Part shown: piece by piece, positions 16,358-24,683 of the stretch
How positions within the stretch are numbered: position 1 is the first letter of the stretch
Layout of the letters: the number at the start of each line of letters is the position of its first letter
From: Planctomycetota bacterium
GTDB lineage: Bacteria; Planctomycetota; UBA1135; GCA-002686595
DNA: 34,214 bases
Direction: 5' to 3'
Assembly (NCBI GenBank): GCA_020847695.1
Contig: JADLBP010000149.1
Coordinates: 1-34,214, forward strand
Translations under genes and position numbers: made by a program
Notes under the pieces: generated by a model
Databases searched by the model: none
What the model was told of the DNA's origin: nothing
Seen by the model: only the letters and a program-made list of their open reading frames with translations

Positions 16358-17596
16358 ATGCTTCGCGCGATCTCCCTGACCTTGCTCTTCACTCCGACCG
16401 CACTCGCGTTCCAAGGCGCCGACTTCGTCGTGCCCGCGGGCCAAGTCTACGTCTACGACACCGACACGAAGGGCCCGCTGTACGCGGACGACATCGTGAT
16501 CGAGGCCGGCGGAGCGCTGCGCGCGATCGGCACGCAGCCGTTCAAGGCGTACGCGACCGGAACGTTCCGGATCGACGGCGTGCTCGAGCTCTCGGGCTTC
16601 GACAGCAACGGCGTCGCGACGCTCAACACCACCAACATCCCGGAACCCGGCGCGAGCGGCGGCCCCGCGGGCGGTCGCGGCGGCACCGGCAGTTGGCAGA
16701 CGACCCAGAGCACTCCGTTCGGCGGCAAGGGCTTCGGCACGCTGCCGTGGTCCGGCGGCGGTGGCGGCGAAACCGGCTGGCATGACGTCAAGCAAGCGGT
16801 GAACTTCCGGCGCGGCGCGGGCGGCGGCGGCGGCGCGCTCGCCGCGAACCAACCGATCAGCCCGAACCCCGAAGATCCGGCGAACATCGGTCTGATCGCC
16901 GGCAGGGGTCACGACGGCGGACGCGGCGCGTACGGCGCGGTGACGTCGAAGCTCGGCCCGAACGGCGGTCGTCCGGGCGTGTCGGTGTTTGTCGACGGCG
17001 ATCCGACCAACGACTTCTTCGGCCGCAAGCTCGATTCGGGCACCGGCCAGATCCTCGTCGGCGAGCTCGTCGCTCCGATCGGCGGCGCGGGTGGCGGCGC
17101 AGGTGGAGACTCGGCTTTCACGCAGGGCCAGTCGTATCCGCTGGTCCCGTTCTCGCCGACCGGTGACGAGAAGGGCTCCGGCGGCGGAGGCGGCGGTGGG
17201 CTCGGCGTGATCGTCGCGAACGAGCTCGTCGTCGGCCCGTTGGGTCGCGTGCGCTGCGACGGCGGCAAGGGCGGCGGCGGCGAGAACACGTTCTTCTTCG
17301 ATCGCGTCGGCGGAGGTTCGGGCGGCGGCTCCGGCGGCATGGTCCTGATCCAAGCGGCGAAGATCGATCTGTCGGCGACGCCCGACCACGCAGTCACCGC
17401 GCGCGGCGGGCGGCGCGGAGCGGGCAAGTCCGACGTCACGCAGCAGCCGGTCGAAGGGCAAGGAGGCCACGGCGGGCCCGGGCTCGTGCAACTGCACATC
17501 GCCGACGCGAGCCAGATCCTGGTGCCCGCCGGCAAGACGCTCGACGACCTGATCTCGCCGCCGCCGCACGTGCTGCTGCCCGAGCCGAATCTCTGA
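16358..17596 (+). CDS. Secreted glycine-rich protein
   Basis: The product has 412 residues. A signal peptide (MLRAISLTLLFTPTALAFQ) is followed by a beta-rich N-terminal part with strand-like units (DFVVPAGQVYVYDT, DIVIEAGGALRAIG, TFRIDGVLELSGF) resembling right-handed beta-helix or polymer-like repeats. Then come glycine-rich blocks separated by 20-40-residue segments: GASGGPAGGRGGTG, WSGGGGGETG, RRGAGGGGGALA, GGAGGGAGGDS, GSGGGGGGGLGVI, GGKGGGGENTF, GGGSGGGSGGMVLI. A helix-free C-terminus follows. Poly-glycine blocks of this kind can pack as polyglycine-II bundles in adhesins; that is speculation here. No enzymatic motif or anchor was seen. Function unknown; probably extracellular. Confidence 0.75.
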   Translation: MLRAISLTLLFTPTALAFQGADFVVPAGQVYVYDTDTKGPLYADDIVIEAGGALRAIGTQPFKAYATGTFRIDGVLELSGFDSNGVATLNTTNIPEPGASGGPAGGRGGTGSWQTTQSTPFGGKGFGTLPWSGGGGGETGWHDVKQAVNFRRGAGGGGGALAANQPISPNPEDPANIGLIAGRGHDGGRGAYGAVTSKLGPNGGRPGVSVFVDGDPTNDFFGRKLDSGTGQILVGELVAPIGGAGGGAGGDSAFTQGQSYPLVPFSPTGDEKGSGGGGGGGLGVIVANELVVGPLGRVRCDGGKGGGGENTFFFDRVGGGSGGGSGGMVLIQAAKIDLSATPDHAVTARGGRRGAGKSDVTQQPVEGQGGHGGPGLVQLHIADASQILVPAGKTLDDLISPPPHVLLPEPNL

Positions 17597-17610
17597 GCGA
17601 GCTTCCGCCG

Positions 17611-17700
17611 CTTCCGTGTCGCGGCCCGCAACGTCGGACTCGTCCGCGTCGCGGGTCGCGAAGCCGAGCCCGTCCGCGTCGCGCAGGACGCTGCTGAGCT
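17611..17700. repeat. Degenerate 30-bp tandem repeat, 3 units
   Basis: The 13-base core CGTCCGCGTCGCG occurs at 17641 and 17671, with a two-mismatch version at 17611, exactly 30 bases apart each time; the rest of each unit is diverged. It sits in the 181-bp gap between the glycine-rich gene and the convergent histidine kinase gene. Confidence 0.4.
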
Positions 17701-17757
17701 CGCGCGCTGCGCGGATCGCACGATGCGACGGTTCGTTGGGCTCGACGCGACGCTCAC

Positions 17758-17800
17758 CGCGCCGGTCACCGCTCGCTTCACGGCACCGGTGATCGGCGCG
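17758..17800. terminator. Long hairpin across the histidine kinase stop codon
   Basis: The 14-base arms 17758-17771 and 17787-17800 are complementary at 13 positions (the last is a G-T pairing, position 17765 with 17793), with a 15-base loop containing the minus-strand stop at 17778-17780. There is no T-run. It may be a terminator for one or both convergent genes or an mRNA 3' stabilising structure. Confidence 0.45.
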
Positions 17801-20330
17801 GCGCGTTCACCCGCGCTTCCAGGGCGCGAGCGAGCGTGCGCTCGAGCTCCGCGGCGGTGAAGGGCTTCGCCAAGTGCCCGTCGACCGCGAGCTCGCGCGC
17901 GGTTTCGACGAGGTGGCCGGCGGCGTGGCCGCTCATCAGCACGATCGCCGGTACGCGGCCGTTCGAACGCAGCGCGCGCACGACGTCACGGCCGTCGACG
18001 ACCGGCATGCTGAGATCGACGAGCGCGACGGTCCGCGCGTCGTCGCCGAGCGTGTGCAGCGCGTCGCGCGCCGTCGCGCCGTCGCCGGTGACCGCGACCG
18101 CGTGCCCGCGCGTCTGCAGCGCGGCGCGCACGTACTCGCGCACGTCGGCCTCGTCGTCGACGACCAGCACGCGCATCGGCGACACCGAGCGCGGCGCCTC
18201 CGCGGTCGGCGGACGCTGCGGCGTCAACACGACGTCGCTCGCGGCCGCGCCGCCGAGCGGCAGGTACAACCGGAAGCGCGAGCCCGCGCCCGGCTGGCTG
18301 CTGACCGCGACCAGCCCGTGGTGCCGACGCAGCGCGCCGAACGCGACCGCGAGACCGAGCCCGCGCCCAGGGAAACGCGTCGTGAAGAACGGATCGAAGA
18401 TGCGCTCGATCAGCTCGCGGTCCATGCCTTCGCCGTCATCCTCGACCTCGACGCGCGCGAAGTCGCCGTCGCGCGCGTCGCCGCGGAAGAACTCGGCCTT
18501 CCACGCGGCTTCGGTCATCGCGACGCGCACGACGCTGACGCGCACGTGCTTCGCGCGCGCATCGCGTGCGTTCGTGACCAGGTTGAGGACCGCTTGCTCG
18601 AGCTGCGTGCGATTGCATGCGAGCACGAGCTCCTCGGTCGCGGGCTCGACGGTCAACGCGAGGCCGTTGCCGGCCGCCGCGTCGAGCACGGGGACGAGCT
18701 CGCCGAGCAAACGCCCGAGATCCAGCGGCGCGAGCGCGATCGGTTCGTCGCCGGAGTACGTCTGGAGCTGACGACAGAGCCGCGCACCGCGCTCGCCGGC
18801 GCTCGAGATCGCGTCGAGCCGATGCCGCCGCGCCGGATCGGTCTCCGCTAGCCGCAGGAGCTCCGCGTTGCCGAGCACGCCGGTCATCAGGTTGTTGAAG
18901 TCGTGCGCGATGCCGCTCGCGACGAGCCCGAGGCTCTCGGTGCGCTCGAGGAGCCGCATGCGCTGCTCGAGGGCGCGCCGCGACTCGGCTTCGGCCTCGG
19001 TGCGACGGATCTCGGCCTGGAGGAGCTCGTTCGCCGTCTTCAGCTTCCTTCGGCTGCGCAGCGTCAGCACGACGACGACGGCGAGCACCGCGACCGCTCC
19101 GACGCCGACCACGCGCCGCACGGTGGCGAGCGTGCGGGCCTCGCGCTCGCGCGCCGCGGCGAGATCGTCCTCGAACTCGAGGCGCCGGCGCTCGGACGCC
19201 AAGAGCTGCTCGCGCACCGGCGCGTAGCCACGATGGCGATCCGCTTCGGCGCGTCGCAGGTTCTCGAGCACGGCGCTCAACGCGAGGATCCGCGGCTCGT
19301 CCTTGCGCGCGGAGACCAAGCGGAAGCGAGTGTGCGCGAGGTTGACCTCTTTGTCGGGCAGCCCGCGGTGCTCGACGGCGCGCTCGGCGCGCGAAAGGAA
19401 GTCCTCGCAGCGCTCGAGCTCGCCTTGGTCGAGCGCGAGGTTCGCGGAGATCTCGAGCGAAGTCGCGAGCTCGCGCAGCCGCCCCGAACGCTCGCTGGTC
19501 GCCCGCGCGTCCTCGAGGCACGCGAACGCGCGCTCGAAGTCGCCGGCCTCGGCGGCGAGCACCGCGAGCTCCCACTGGGCCATGCAGAGCGTGCGCAGCT
19601 CGCCGAGCTGCTCGGCGGAGCGCACGGCGGCATCGACCATCGCGAGCCGCTCGTCGAGCGTGCGACCGGAGTACGAGCGCCAGTAGGCATTGAGCTGCCG
19701 CCACGGCTCGAACCGCGCGGCGTCGGGCCCGGTCGAGAGCTGCTCGATCTCGCGGAAGAGCTCCTCGTCGTAACTGCGCGCCTCGCTCTCGGTGATCGCG
19801 TGCACCACCCACGCGCAGCGCAGTCGCAGCACCGGATCGTCGGCCTCGCGCGAAGCAGCGAGCCCCGCGAGCGCGTTGGAGAGCACGTCGATCGGCAAGT
19901 CCTCGAGCCAGAGACGACGGGAACGCGCGACGTGGTAGTGGGCGCGCAAGCGCGGCGACGCGTCCGCCGGCGGCGGCTCGACCGAGGGCTTGGTGCGATC
20001 GATCGCGCGCGGCCCTTCGAGCGTCGCGAGCGCGAGCTCGCGCAGCGCGACGGCCGCCGCGTGCGCGCCGGGCGTCGGCGAAGCGCGCGTCGCGTCGACC
20101 AACTCATCCGCGGTGTGGAGCGCGGCGCGGACGTCGCAGTCGAGTTGCGCTTCGACGAGCTCGAGGCTCGTGACCAACCAACGTTCGGAGGCAGGCGGGA
20201 GCGCGTCTCGTTCGGACGAGAGCTCGAGCGCGGCGCTCCGTTGCGCGAAAACGTGCGACCCCACGCACACGACGACCACCAGCGCCGCGAGCCACACTCG
20301 CGCGCTTCCGTTGAAGCATCCCCTCTTCAA
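17778..20330 (-). CDS. Hybrid histidine kinase with helical-repeat periplasmic sensor and C-terminal receiver
   Basis: The product has about 850 residues from a TTG at 20330. The frame is open to 20648, but only at this TTG does a normal signal sequence begin (MKRGCFNGSARVWLAALVVVVCVGSHVFAQ), and TACGAT lies 8 bases upstream. Residues 30-400 are helical TPR-like repeats (AVLAAEAGDFERAFACLEDARATSERSGRLRELATSLE is one region), presumably periplasmic. One membrane span (about 403-425) is followed by a short coiled coil. The kinase core comprises the H-box GIAHDFNNLMTGVLGNAELL (H near 476), N-box LNLVTNARDA, G1 VEDDGEGMD, F-box FDPFFTTRFPGRGLGLAV. A receiver domain follows from about 718 (MRVLVVDDEADVREYV, phospho-acceptor D in VALVDLSMP, K in LAKPF). 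No DNA-binding output is present, so phosphate must pass to another protein. Confidence 0.88.
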   Translation of the reverse strand: MKRGCFNGSARVWLAALVVVVCVGSHVFAQRSAALELSSERDALPPASERWLVTSLELVEAQLDCDVRAALHTADELVDATRASPTPGAHAAAVALRELALATLEGPRAIDRTKPSVEPPPADASPRLRAHYHVARSRRLWLEDLPIDVLSNALAGLAASREADDPVLRLRCAWVVHAITESEARSYDEELFREIEQLSTGPDAARFEPWRQLNAYWRSYSGRTLDERLAMVDAAVRSAEQLGELRTLCMAQWELAVLAAEAGDFERAFACLEDARATSERSGRLRELATSLEISANLALDQGELERCEDFLSRAERAVEHRGLPDKEVNLAHTRFRLVSARKDEPRILALSAVLENLRRAEADRHRGYAPVREQLLASERRRLEFEDDLAAAREREARTLATVRRVVGVGAVAVLAVVVVLTLRSRRKLKTANELLQAEIRRTEAEAESRRALEQRMRLLERTESLGLVASGIAHDFNNLMTGVLGNAELLRLAETDPARRHRLDAISSAGERGARLCRQLQTYSGDEPIALAPLDLGRLLGELVPVLDAAAGNGLALTVEPATEELVLACNRTQLEQAVLNLVTNARDARAKHVRVSVVRVAMTEAAWKAEFFRGDARDGDFARVEVEDDGEGMDRELIERIFDPFFTTRFPGRGLGLAVAFGALRRHHGLVAVSSQPGAGSRFRLYLPLGGAAASDVVLTPQRPPTAEAPRSVSPMRVLVVDDEADVREYVRAALQTRGHAVAVTGDGATARDALHTLGDDARTVALVDLSMPVVDGRDVVRALRSNGRVPAIVLMSGHAAGHLVETARELAVDGHLAKPFTAAELERTLARALEARVNAPRRSPVP

Positions 20331-20338
20331 GCGCGCCC

Positions 20339-20344
20339 ATCGTA
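20339..20344 (-). promoter_or_regulatory. TACGAT -10-like box for the histidine kinase
   Basis: On the minus strand TACGAT ends 8 bases before the proposed TTG start at 20330. It fits the TAnnnT leaderless pattern and supports that start choice. Confidence 0.4.
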
Positions 20345-20673
20345 GCCTGCGAAGCGAACGGCGACGGCTCCGGCGGAAGGCGGAGGGACCGAAGCACGCG
20401 GCGGGCGGCGACGAGCTCACGCCCGATCGCGGGCCGGCGGCGACCCGCGCAATCGCGAGCGAGCGCGCTCTCGCCCGCGCCGCGCTCGCGCTCGTGCCGG
20501 GCTCACGCTCGCGCCGGCGCTTGGTCGTGCCTGGCGCGCGCTCATGCGGAATGCCTGCACCCCGCGACGCCGACCGCGTCCATGGGCTCGGGCCGCCCCG
20601 CTCTCGGCGCGAGCGTTGGGACTCGACACGACGCACACGCGAAGGCATCGAGCCCGCACCTAGGAGCTCCCGC

Positions 20674-20679
20674 TAGACT
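20674..20679 (+). promoter_or_regulatory. TAGACT -10-like box, leaderless start
   Basis: CGCTAGACT ends 8 bases before the ATG at 20688; there is no Shine-Dalgarno. It is the same box as before 27807, 28320 and 30651. Confidence 0.55.
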
Positions 20680-20687
20680 GGCGATCG

Positions 20688-21551
20688 ATGGCGTGCCGAT
20701 CGGTGTGCTTGGCGTTGTCGACGCTGCTCGCGAGCTGCGCGCACGTCGCGCCGGAGTCGGCGAGCCGAACGGAGCTCGCCGTCTCCGCGCCCGCGCCGCA
20801 GCACCCGCCGTCGTCAGCACCGTCGCCGGAGCAACGCTACTGGCTGCTGCGCGACGAGATCGAAGCGCTCGCCGGCAAACACCCGTGGGCCGGGCGCTAC
20901 TACGCGAGCGATACCGACAGCGGCGACGAGTTCTTGCTCGCGCCGATGCGTGGCTGGGTTCGCATCCGGCACGGAGTAGGTCGGCAGACGTTCGTCGGCG
21001 CTGGCTCGATCGAACTCGCCGAGCAGCGCTTGCGCTTCGTCGACGACGGTCAGGTGCCGAACGCGGTGCCGGTGCCCGTGCTTCTGCCCGTCCGTTGGGA
21101 TGCGCGGCGCTACCTCTTGTTCCCGAGCGGGATCACCTCGTTCCTGAACGACGTGAACGCCGGCCGCGAGCAGAGCAAGGCATTCACGCAGCGACTCGTC
21201 TGCGGCGGCAACACGTACGCTCACGGCAAACCCGAGCTGCCGCCGGAGCTCGCGAAGTCGGTGTTCGAACCGCCGCTCGTCGCGCGCGTCGTCCGCGTCG
21301 AACCGCGTCCGCCGATCGACGAGCACGTGAACTCGAGCGTCGAGCTCGACGTCGGCTCCGACGACGGCGTGTACGTCGGCATGCTGCTCTACCCCCGACT
21401 CGAAGGCAGCGCCTCCGGCTGGGTGAGCGTGACGAGCGTGACGCACGACACGTGCAGCGCGACCTGCGAGGGCTTCACCGCGGTCACGCCGCTCGAACCC
21501 GGCGCGCGCTTCTCCTCTGCACCACCCGCTCGTTGGGCGGAGACTCGCTGA
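20688..21551 (+). CDS. Array lipoprotein 1 (WAGxY / DVG-GM family)
   Basis: The product has 287 residues. The signal MACRSVCLALSTLLASCAHV carries a lipobox (LASC). After a Pro/Ser linker come YWLLRDEIEALAGKHPWAGRYY, a beta-rich stretch with FLLAPMRGWVRI and VPVLLPVRWDARRYLLFPSG, then ELPPELAKSVFEPPLVARVVRVEP, and the C-terminal domain VELDVGSDDGVYVGMLLYPRLEG...GWVSVTSVTHDTCSATCEG. The WAG-Y, LAP..GF, LPVRW..R.LL and LDVG...GM..Y features recur in the other array genes and define the family. The C-terminal motif recalls G-x-x-D/N-G-V-x-x-G-M turns in small beta-barrel domains of envelope proteins such as MreC or FlgT, which is only an analogy. The next family member starts 22 bases after the stop. 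Confidence 0.75.
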   Translation: MACRSVCLALSTLLASCAHVAPESASRTELAVSAPAPQHPPSSAPSPEQRYWLLRDEIEALAGKHPWAGRYYASDTDSGDEFLLAPMRGWVRIRHGVGRQTFVGAGSIELAEQRLRFVDDGQVPNAVPVPVLLPVRWDARRYLLFPSGITSFLNDVNAGREQSKAFTQRLVCGGNTYAHGKPELPPELAKSVFEPPLVARVVRVEPRPPIDEHVNSSVELDVGSDDGVYVGMLLYPRLEGSASGWVSVTSVTHDTCSATCEGFTAVTPLEPGARFSSAPPARWAETR

Positions 21552-21573
21552 TGCACGAGAATGGGATCGCCAG

Positions 21574-22443
21574 GTGAGACGTCCGCTCCAGGGATGGCTG
21601 CTCGTCTGGATCACCATGCTCGCGGCGTGCGCGACGACGGCGCAGCCGAGTGGCCCGCCCCGCGTGGCGGTCGAGCGGACCGAGAGCGAGCTCCAGCCGC
21701 TCGCGAACGATCGCTACTGGCGACTCGCGGCGGAGATTCGAACCCTCGGCGACGAGCATCTGTGGGCGGGCTCGTACGCCCGCTTCGACGGCACGGACTC
21801 CTACCACTGCTTGAAGCTCGCGCCCGAGAGCGGCTTCGTCGTCGGGTTCGACGGCGCTCGACGCGATCCGCGGCACGCGATCGCGCTCGGCCGCGTTCGC
21901 GAGGCCGACGGCTGGATCGAGCTCGTCGTCGAAGCGAGGTCGGGCACGTCAAGACTGCCGGAGCGCTTGCTGCCGGTCCATTGGGGCGAGTGGCGTTGCC
22001 TCCTCACCCGCCGTGACGCCGTCGAGCTCGCGAACACGCTCAACGCCGGGCTCGAACTGCGAGCGCCGAATGCGTATCTCTGGCGTGCCCGCGCGCGCGC
22101 GACGGCGCCCAGCGCGCCGGAGCTGCCGCGAGCCGCCGGTGTGACTCGCTTCGCGTCGCCGGTCACGGCGACGGTGCTCGGTGTGACCGACCGCCTCATG
22201 CGCGACGAACACGGCGCGCAACACTGGCAGCGTCACGTCGAGCTCGACTTCGGCACACGCGACGGCGCGTTCGTGGGGATGCGCCTCTACTCGACTTTGC
22301 GCGACCTCCCGAACGTGATCGTCGAACTCGAGAGCGTCGAGCCGGGCCGTTCGCAGGCTCGCGCGTTGAAGTTGGATGTCGAGGAGCCCCTCGAGCTCGG
22401 CGCGACGCTGTCCAGCGCCCCGCCGACGCTCACCCGCTCTTGA
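21574..22443 (+). CDS. Array lipoprotein 2 (WAGxY / DVG-GM family)
   Basis: The product has 289 residues from a GTG. The signal MRRPLQGWLLVWITMLAACATTAQ has lipobox LAAC. The layout follows gene 1: YWRLAAEIRTLGDEHLWAGSYARFD, LKLAPESGFVVGFDG, ERLLPVHWGEWRCLLTRRDAVELANTLNAG, LPRAAGVTRFASPVTATVLGV, and the C-terminal domain VELDFGTRDGAFVGMRLYSTLRD...VELESVEPGRSQARAL. It is 22 bases downstream of gene 1, so the two are probably cotranscribed. Its last 14 bases overlap the 3' end of the convergent tryptophan 2,3-dioxygenase gene. Function unknown; predicted outer or inner membrane lipoprotein. Confidence 0.75.
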   Translation: MRRPLQGWLLVWITMLAACATTAQPSGPPRVAVERTESELQPLANDRYWRLAAEIRTLGDEHLWAGSYARFDGTDSYHCLKLAPESGFVVGFDGARRDPRHAIALGRVREADGWIELVVEARSGTSRLPERLLPVHWGEWRCLLTRRDAVELANTLNAGLELRAPNAYLWRARARATAPSAPELPRAAGVTRFASPVTATVLGVTDRLMRDEHGAQHWQRHVELDFGTRDGAFVGMRLYSTLRDLPNVIVELESVEPGRSQARALKLDVEEPLELGATLSSAPPTLTRS

Positions 22444-23530
22444 ACCCGTAGAAGTCGGCGCGTTCGAGTTCGGGCGCGGAGCTGCGCGGCATCTGCAAGG
22501 TGCGCACGGCCCAGAGGTCGCGGAAGATCCGGTACTCGAGCGCCGTCTTGTCGAGGTAGTCGACGCCCGCCGAGCCGCCGGTGCCCGTGCGGCGGCCGAT
22601 CACGCGCTCGACCATCCGCGCGTGGCGTTGGCGGAAGATCACGAAGAGTTGCTCGAGCTCGACGATCGCGTCGAGCAGCTCGCGCGGCCACGCCAGGAGC
22701 GGCAGCTCGCGATACGTCTCGATGAACACCATCGCGCAGCGCACGCGGCGTCGACGCACGTCGCCTTCCGCGGCGAGGAATTCGGCGAGCGCGTTCCGCT
22801 CGCGCGCGTACCGCTCGCGCAACCGGACCTTGTCGCCGTCGACCGACGTGATCGCGAGCGCGCGGGCCATCGTCGCGTCGACGGTCTGCTCGTAGCTCCG
22901 CGTGCAGCGCGCGATGAAACGCTCGAGCGCCGCGTCCGCGTCCTTCGCGGTCGGCCCGACGCCGTCGATCGGAGTGCGGAAGAGCCACTGCTCGATCGTC
23001 TCCTTGAACGTCGGCTTGTCGGCGAGGCTCTTCTCGACACGCGCGAGCGCCGGCGACGGGCGACCGTCGTGCGCGCGCAACGCCGCGATGTAGCTCGGCT
23101 CGACCCCGAGCGGGATGCGCGCGCTCTCGTCGAGGCCGAACAGGATCTCGATCTGCCGCAATTGCGCGCTCTGGAAGCCCGACGCTCCCATCAGCTTGTC
23201 ACGGAAGCCGAGGTACTCGCGCGTCGTCAGCGTCTCCATCACCTCCCAGTGCTGATTGGCGACGCGGAAGATCGTCGTCATCCGCTTCAGGCCGCGCACG
23301 GCGCCGGAGAGCTCTTGCTCGGCGACGTGATCGCGCTTGAACAGATCGCGCGCGGCGGTGAGCTCGCGCAGGATCAGCTTGAGCCACAGCTCGTACACCT
23401 GGTGGACGGTGATGAACATCACTTCGTCGTTCGAGATCTCGGCGTCGCTCGGCGCGAGCCCGCGCTGGAGCGTCAGGAGCTCCTCGACCCGGATGTAGTC
23501 CCAGTAGTTGAGCGGCTTCGGCGTCGTCAT
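22430..23530 (-). CDS. kynA: Tryptophan 2,3-dioxygenase
   Basis: The enzyme has 366 residues and uses heme to convert L-tryptophan and oxygen to N-formylkynurenine, the first step of the kynurenine pathway. Family landmarks are LNYWDYIRVEELLTLQ, DEVMFITVHQVYELWLKLILREL (H43 is the substrate-site histidine position), ASGFQSAQLRQIEILFG, RQRHARMVERVIGRRTGTGGSAGVDYL (H303 corresponds to the axial heme ligand; GTGGSAG is the active-site loop) and the C-terminal RIFRDLWAVRTLQMP. It is longer than the roughly 280-residue Xanthomonas enzyme and nearer the animal length, with an extra helical region after residue 150. TACGCT ends 7 bases before the ATG. No kynureninase, formamidase or other pathway gene is nearby; it interrupts the lipoprotein array on the opposite strand. 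Confidence 0.92.
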   Translation of the reverse strand: MTTPKPLNYWDYIRVEELLTLQRGLAPSDAEISNDEVMFITVHQVYELWLKLILRELTAARDLFKRDHVAEQELSGAVRGLKRMTTIFRVANQHWEVMETLTTREYLGFRDKLMGASGFQSAQLRQIEILFGLDESARIPLGVEPSYIAALRAHDGRPSPALARVEKSLADKPTFKETIEQWLFRTPIDGVGPTAKDADAALERFIARCTRSYEQTVDATMARALAITSVDGDKVRLRERYARERNALAEFLAAEGDVRRRRVRCAMVFIETYRELPLLAWPRELLDAIVELEQLFVIFRQRHARMVERVIGRRTGTGGSAGVDYLDKTALEYRIFRDLWAVRTLQMPRSSAPELERADFYGFKSG

Positions 23531-23537
23531 GGCGCCG

Positions 23538-23543
23538 AGCGTA
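23538..23543 (-). promoter_or_regulatory. kynA: TACGCT -10-like box for kynA
   Basis: On the minus strand TACGCT ends 7 bases before the ATG at 23530, and no Shine-Dalgarno is seen. It fits the leaderless pattern. The rest of the 277-bp gap up to 23807 shows nothing clear. Confidence 0.4.
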
Positions 23544-23807
23544 CGCAGCGAGCTCGCGGGAGGCCATCCGTCGGTCGGACTCCGGCGTACCGCGAACGGT
23601 CGCCGCGCCGTTGCGCGGTGCGGTGGTGGCGCGCGGATGGCGTGCGGGCGGTCGGCTCGGCCGGCTGGACCGTCGGGGTCCACGACGAGGACGTTGACAT
23701 CGGCGATGTTCGAGCGGCGACGGGCTCCCGCGCGCAGACCTCGGAATGGATGTCGACCGGCGGGTCCGCGCGTTGCCGAGCGAGCGATCGCGGGTAAGCA
23801 TGAACGC

Positions 23808-24629
23808 ATGCTCCGTGTCGTGGTGGCTCTCGTCCTGCTCGGACTCGCAGCGTGCGCGCGAGCGCCGGAGAGCACGCGAGAGCAGCGGCTCGCGCTCGCC
23901 GAAGCCGCGCGTGCGGCGATCGAGGCGGAGCTCGCCGAACCGGACCTGCCGAGCTGGGCCGGCGAGTATCGACGCAGCGACGGCTTCACGAGCGAGCGTC
24001 TCTGGCTCGCGCCGCGCAACGGCTTCGCGTACTTCTGCGGCTGCTGCACGGGAAAGGACACTCTGAGCGGGCGCGTGCTCGTCGACGGCGACGTCTTGAG
24101 GCTCGACATTCAGGCGCCCGAGCACTTCGCGTGCGATCGAATGCGGCGTGAAGAACTCGTGTTCGCGACCAGGGGCGAACAGCGCGTGCTCCTGCGCGGT
24201 GAACAGGACGTCGCCAGAGCCTGCAACGTGTCCAGCCGCGGTCAGCTGCCACCGCTGAGCCTCGTGCGCGTCAGCGACCGAGATCTAGAGCCGAGCGGAC
24301 CTCTCGTCGTGCCGCCTTCGTTCCGCAAGTACCAACTCGAGACACCGATCGTCGGCCGCGTGACTCGCGCGGACTGGGTCGAGTACGTCGACTACGCCGG
24401 CAAGCCGCGCCAGCGCGCCCGCGTCCGGGTCGACATCGGAAACGACACGCGCGCTCTTGCCGGAATGACGTTCTACGTCGCGCTGACGGAGACGGAGTCG
24501 GGCCGGTCCTGGGAGCTCTTCACGATGGAGTCCGCAGGCTCCGGCAGCGAGCTCGAGCTCTTCGCCTACCTGCCCGAGACCAAGCCGCTGCCGCGCGTCG
24601 GCGCGCGCGCGTCGACGTCGCCTGATTGA
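23808..24629 (+). CDS. Array lipoprotein 3 (WAGxY / DVG-GM family)
   Basis: The product has 273 residues from the ATG at 23808; the frame is open 100 codons upstream but only this start gives a signal peptide, MLRVVVALVLLGLAACARAP, with lipobox LAAC. A short helix (EAARAAIEAELAEPDL) leads to PSWAGEYRRSDGFTSERLWLAPRNGFAYFCGCC, then QRVLLRGEQDVARACNVSSRGQLPPLSLVRVSD, VVPPSFRKYQLETPIVGRVT, and the C-terminal VRVDIGNDTRALAGMTFYVALTETESG. A cluster CGCC in the first domain is unusual and could bind metal or form disulfides. It is a close paralogue of the next gene, with a shared run of 21 identical residues. TAAGCAT just upstream could be a leaderless -10. Confidence 0.75.
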   Translation: MLRVVVALVLLGLAACARAPESTREQRLALAEAARAAIEAELAEPDLPSWAGEYRRSDGFTSERLWLAPRNGFAYFCGCCTGKDTLSGRVLVDGDVLRLDIQAPEHFACDRMRREELVFATRGEQRVLLRGEQDVARACNVSSRGQLPPLSLVRVSDRDLEPSGPLVVPPSFRKYQLETPIVGRVTRADWVEYVDYAGKPRQRARVRVDIGNDTRALAGMTFYVALTETESGRSWELFTMESAGSGSELELFAYLPETKPLPRVGARASTSPD

Positions 24630-24683
24630 TTTGGCGGATCGAGTTGCCGACACCGAGCTGCGGTGTGAGCATGAGCTAGTCCC

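Larger units (their letters stand above)
20331..20687. other. 357-bp divergent intergenic region
   Basis: It separates the histidine kinase from the first gene of the lipoprotein array. It holds the minus-strand TACGAT box (20339-20344) and the plus-strand TAGACT box (20674-20679). The middle is rich in imperfect CGCTCGCGC-like words. Frames are open through it on both strands but lack start signals or protein-like composition. No RNA gene was seen. Confidence 0.45.

Noticed and set aside
20400-20560. Imperfect CGCTCGCGC-rich words between the kinase and the array
   Set aside because: No regular period or conserved core could be found; probably a composition effect.
20331-20648. N-terminal extension of the histidine kinase
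   Set aside because: The extra 106 residues are Arg/Ser-rich without any domain, and they would put the signal sequence in the middle of the protein.
22376-23797. Long plus-strand frame across kynA
   Set aside because: It is antisense to tryptophan 2,3-dioxygenase, and the translation has no recognisable motif.
24671-24683. CTAGTCCC directly before the ATG at 24684 as a leaderless -10
   Set aside because: The hexamer TAGTCC ends one base before the ATG, too close for a -10 of this start codon.
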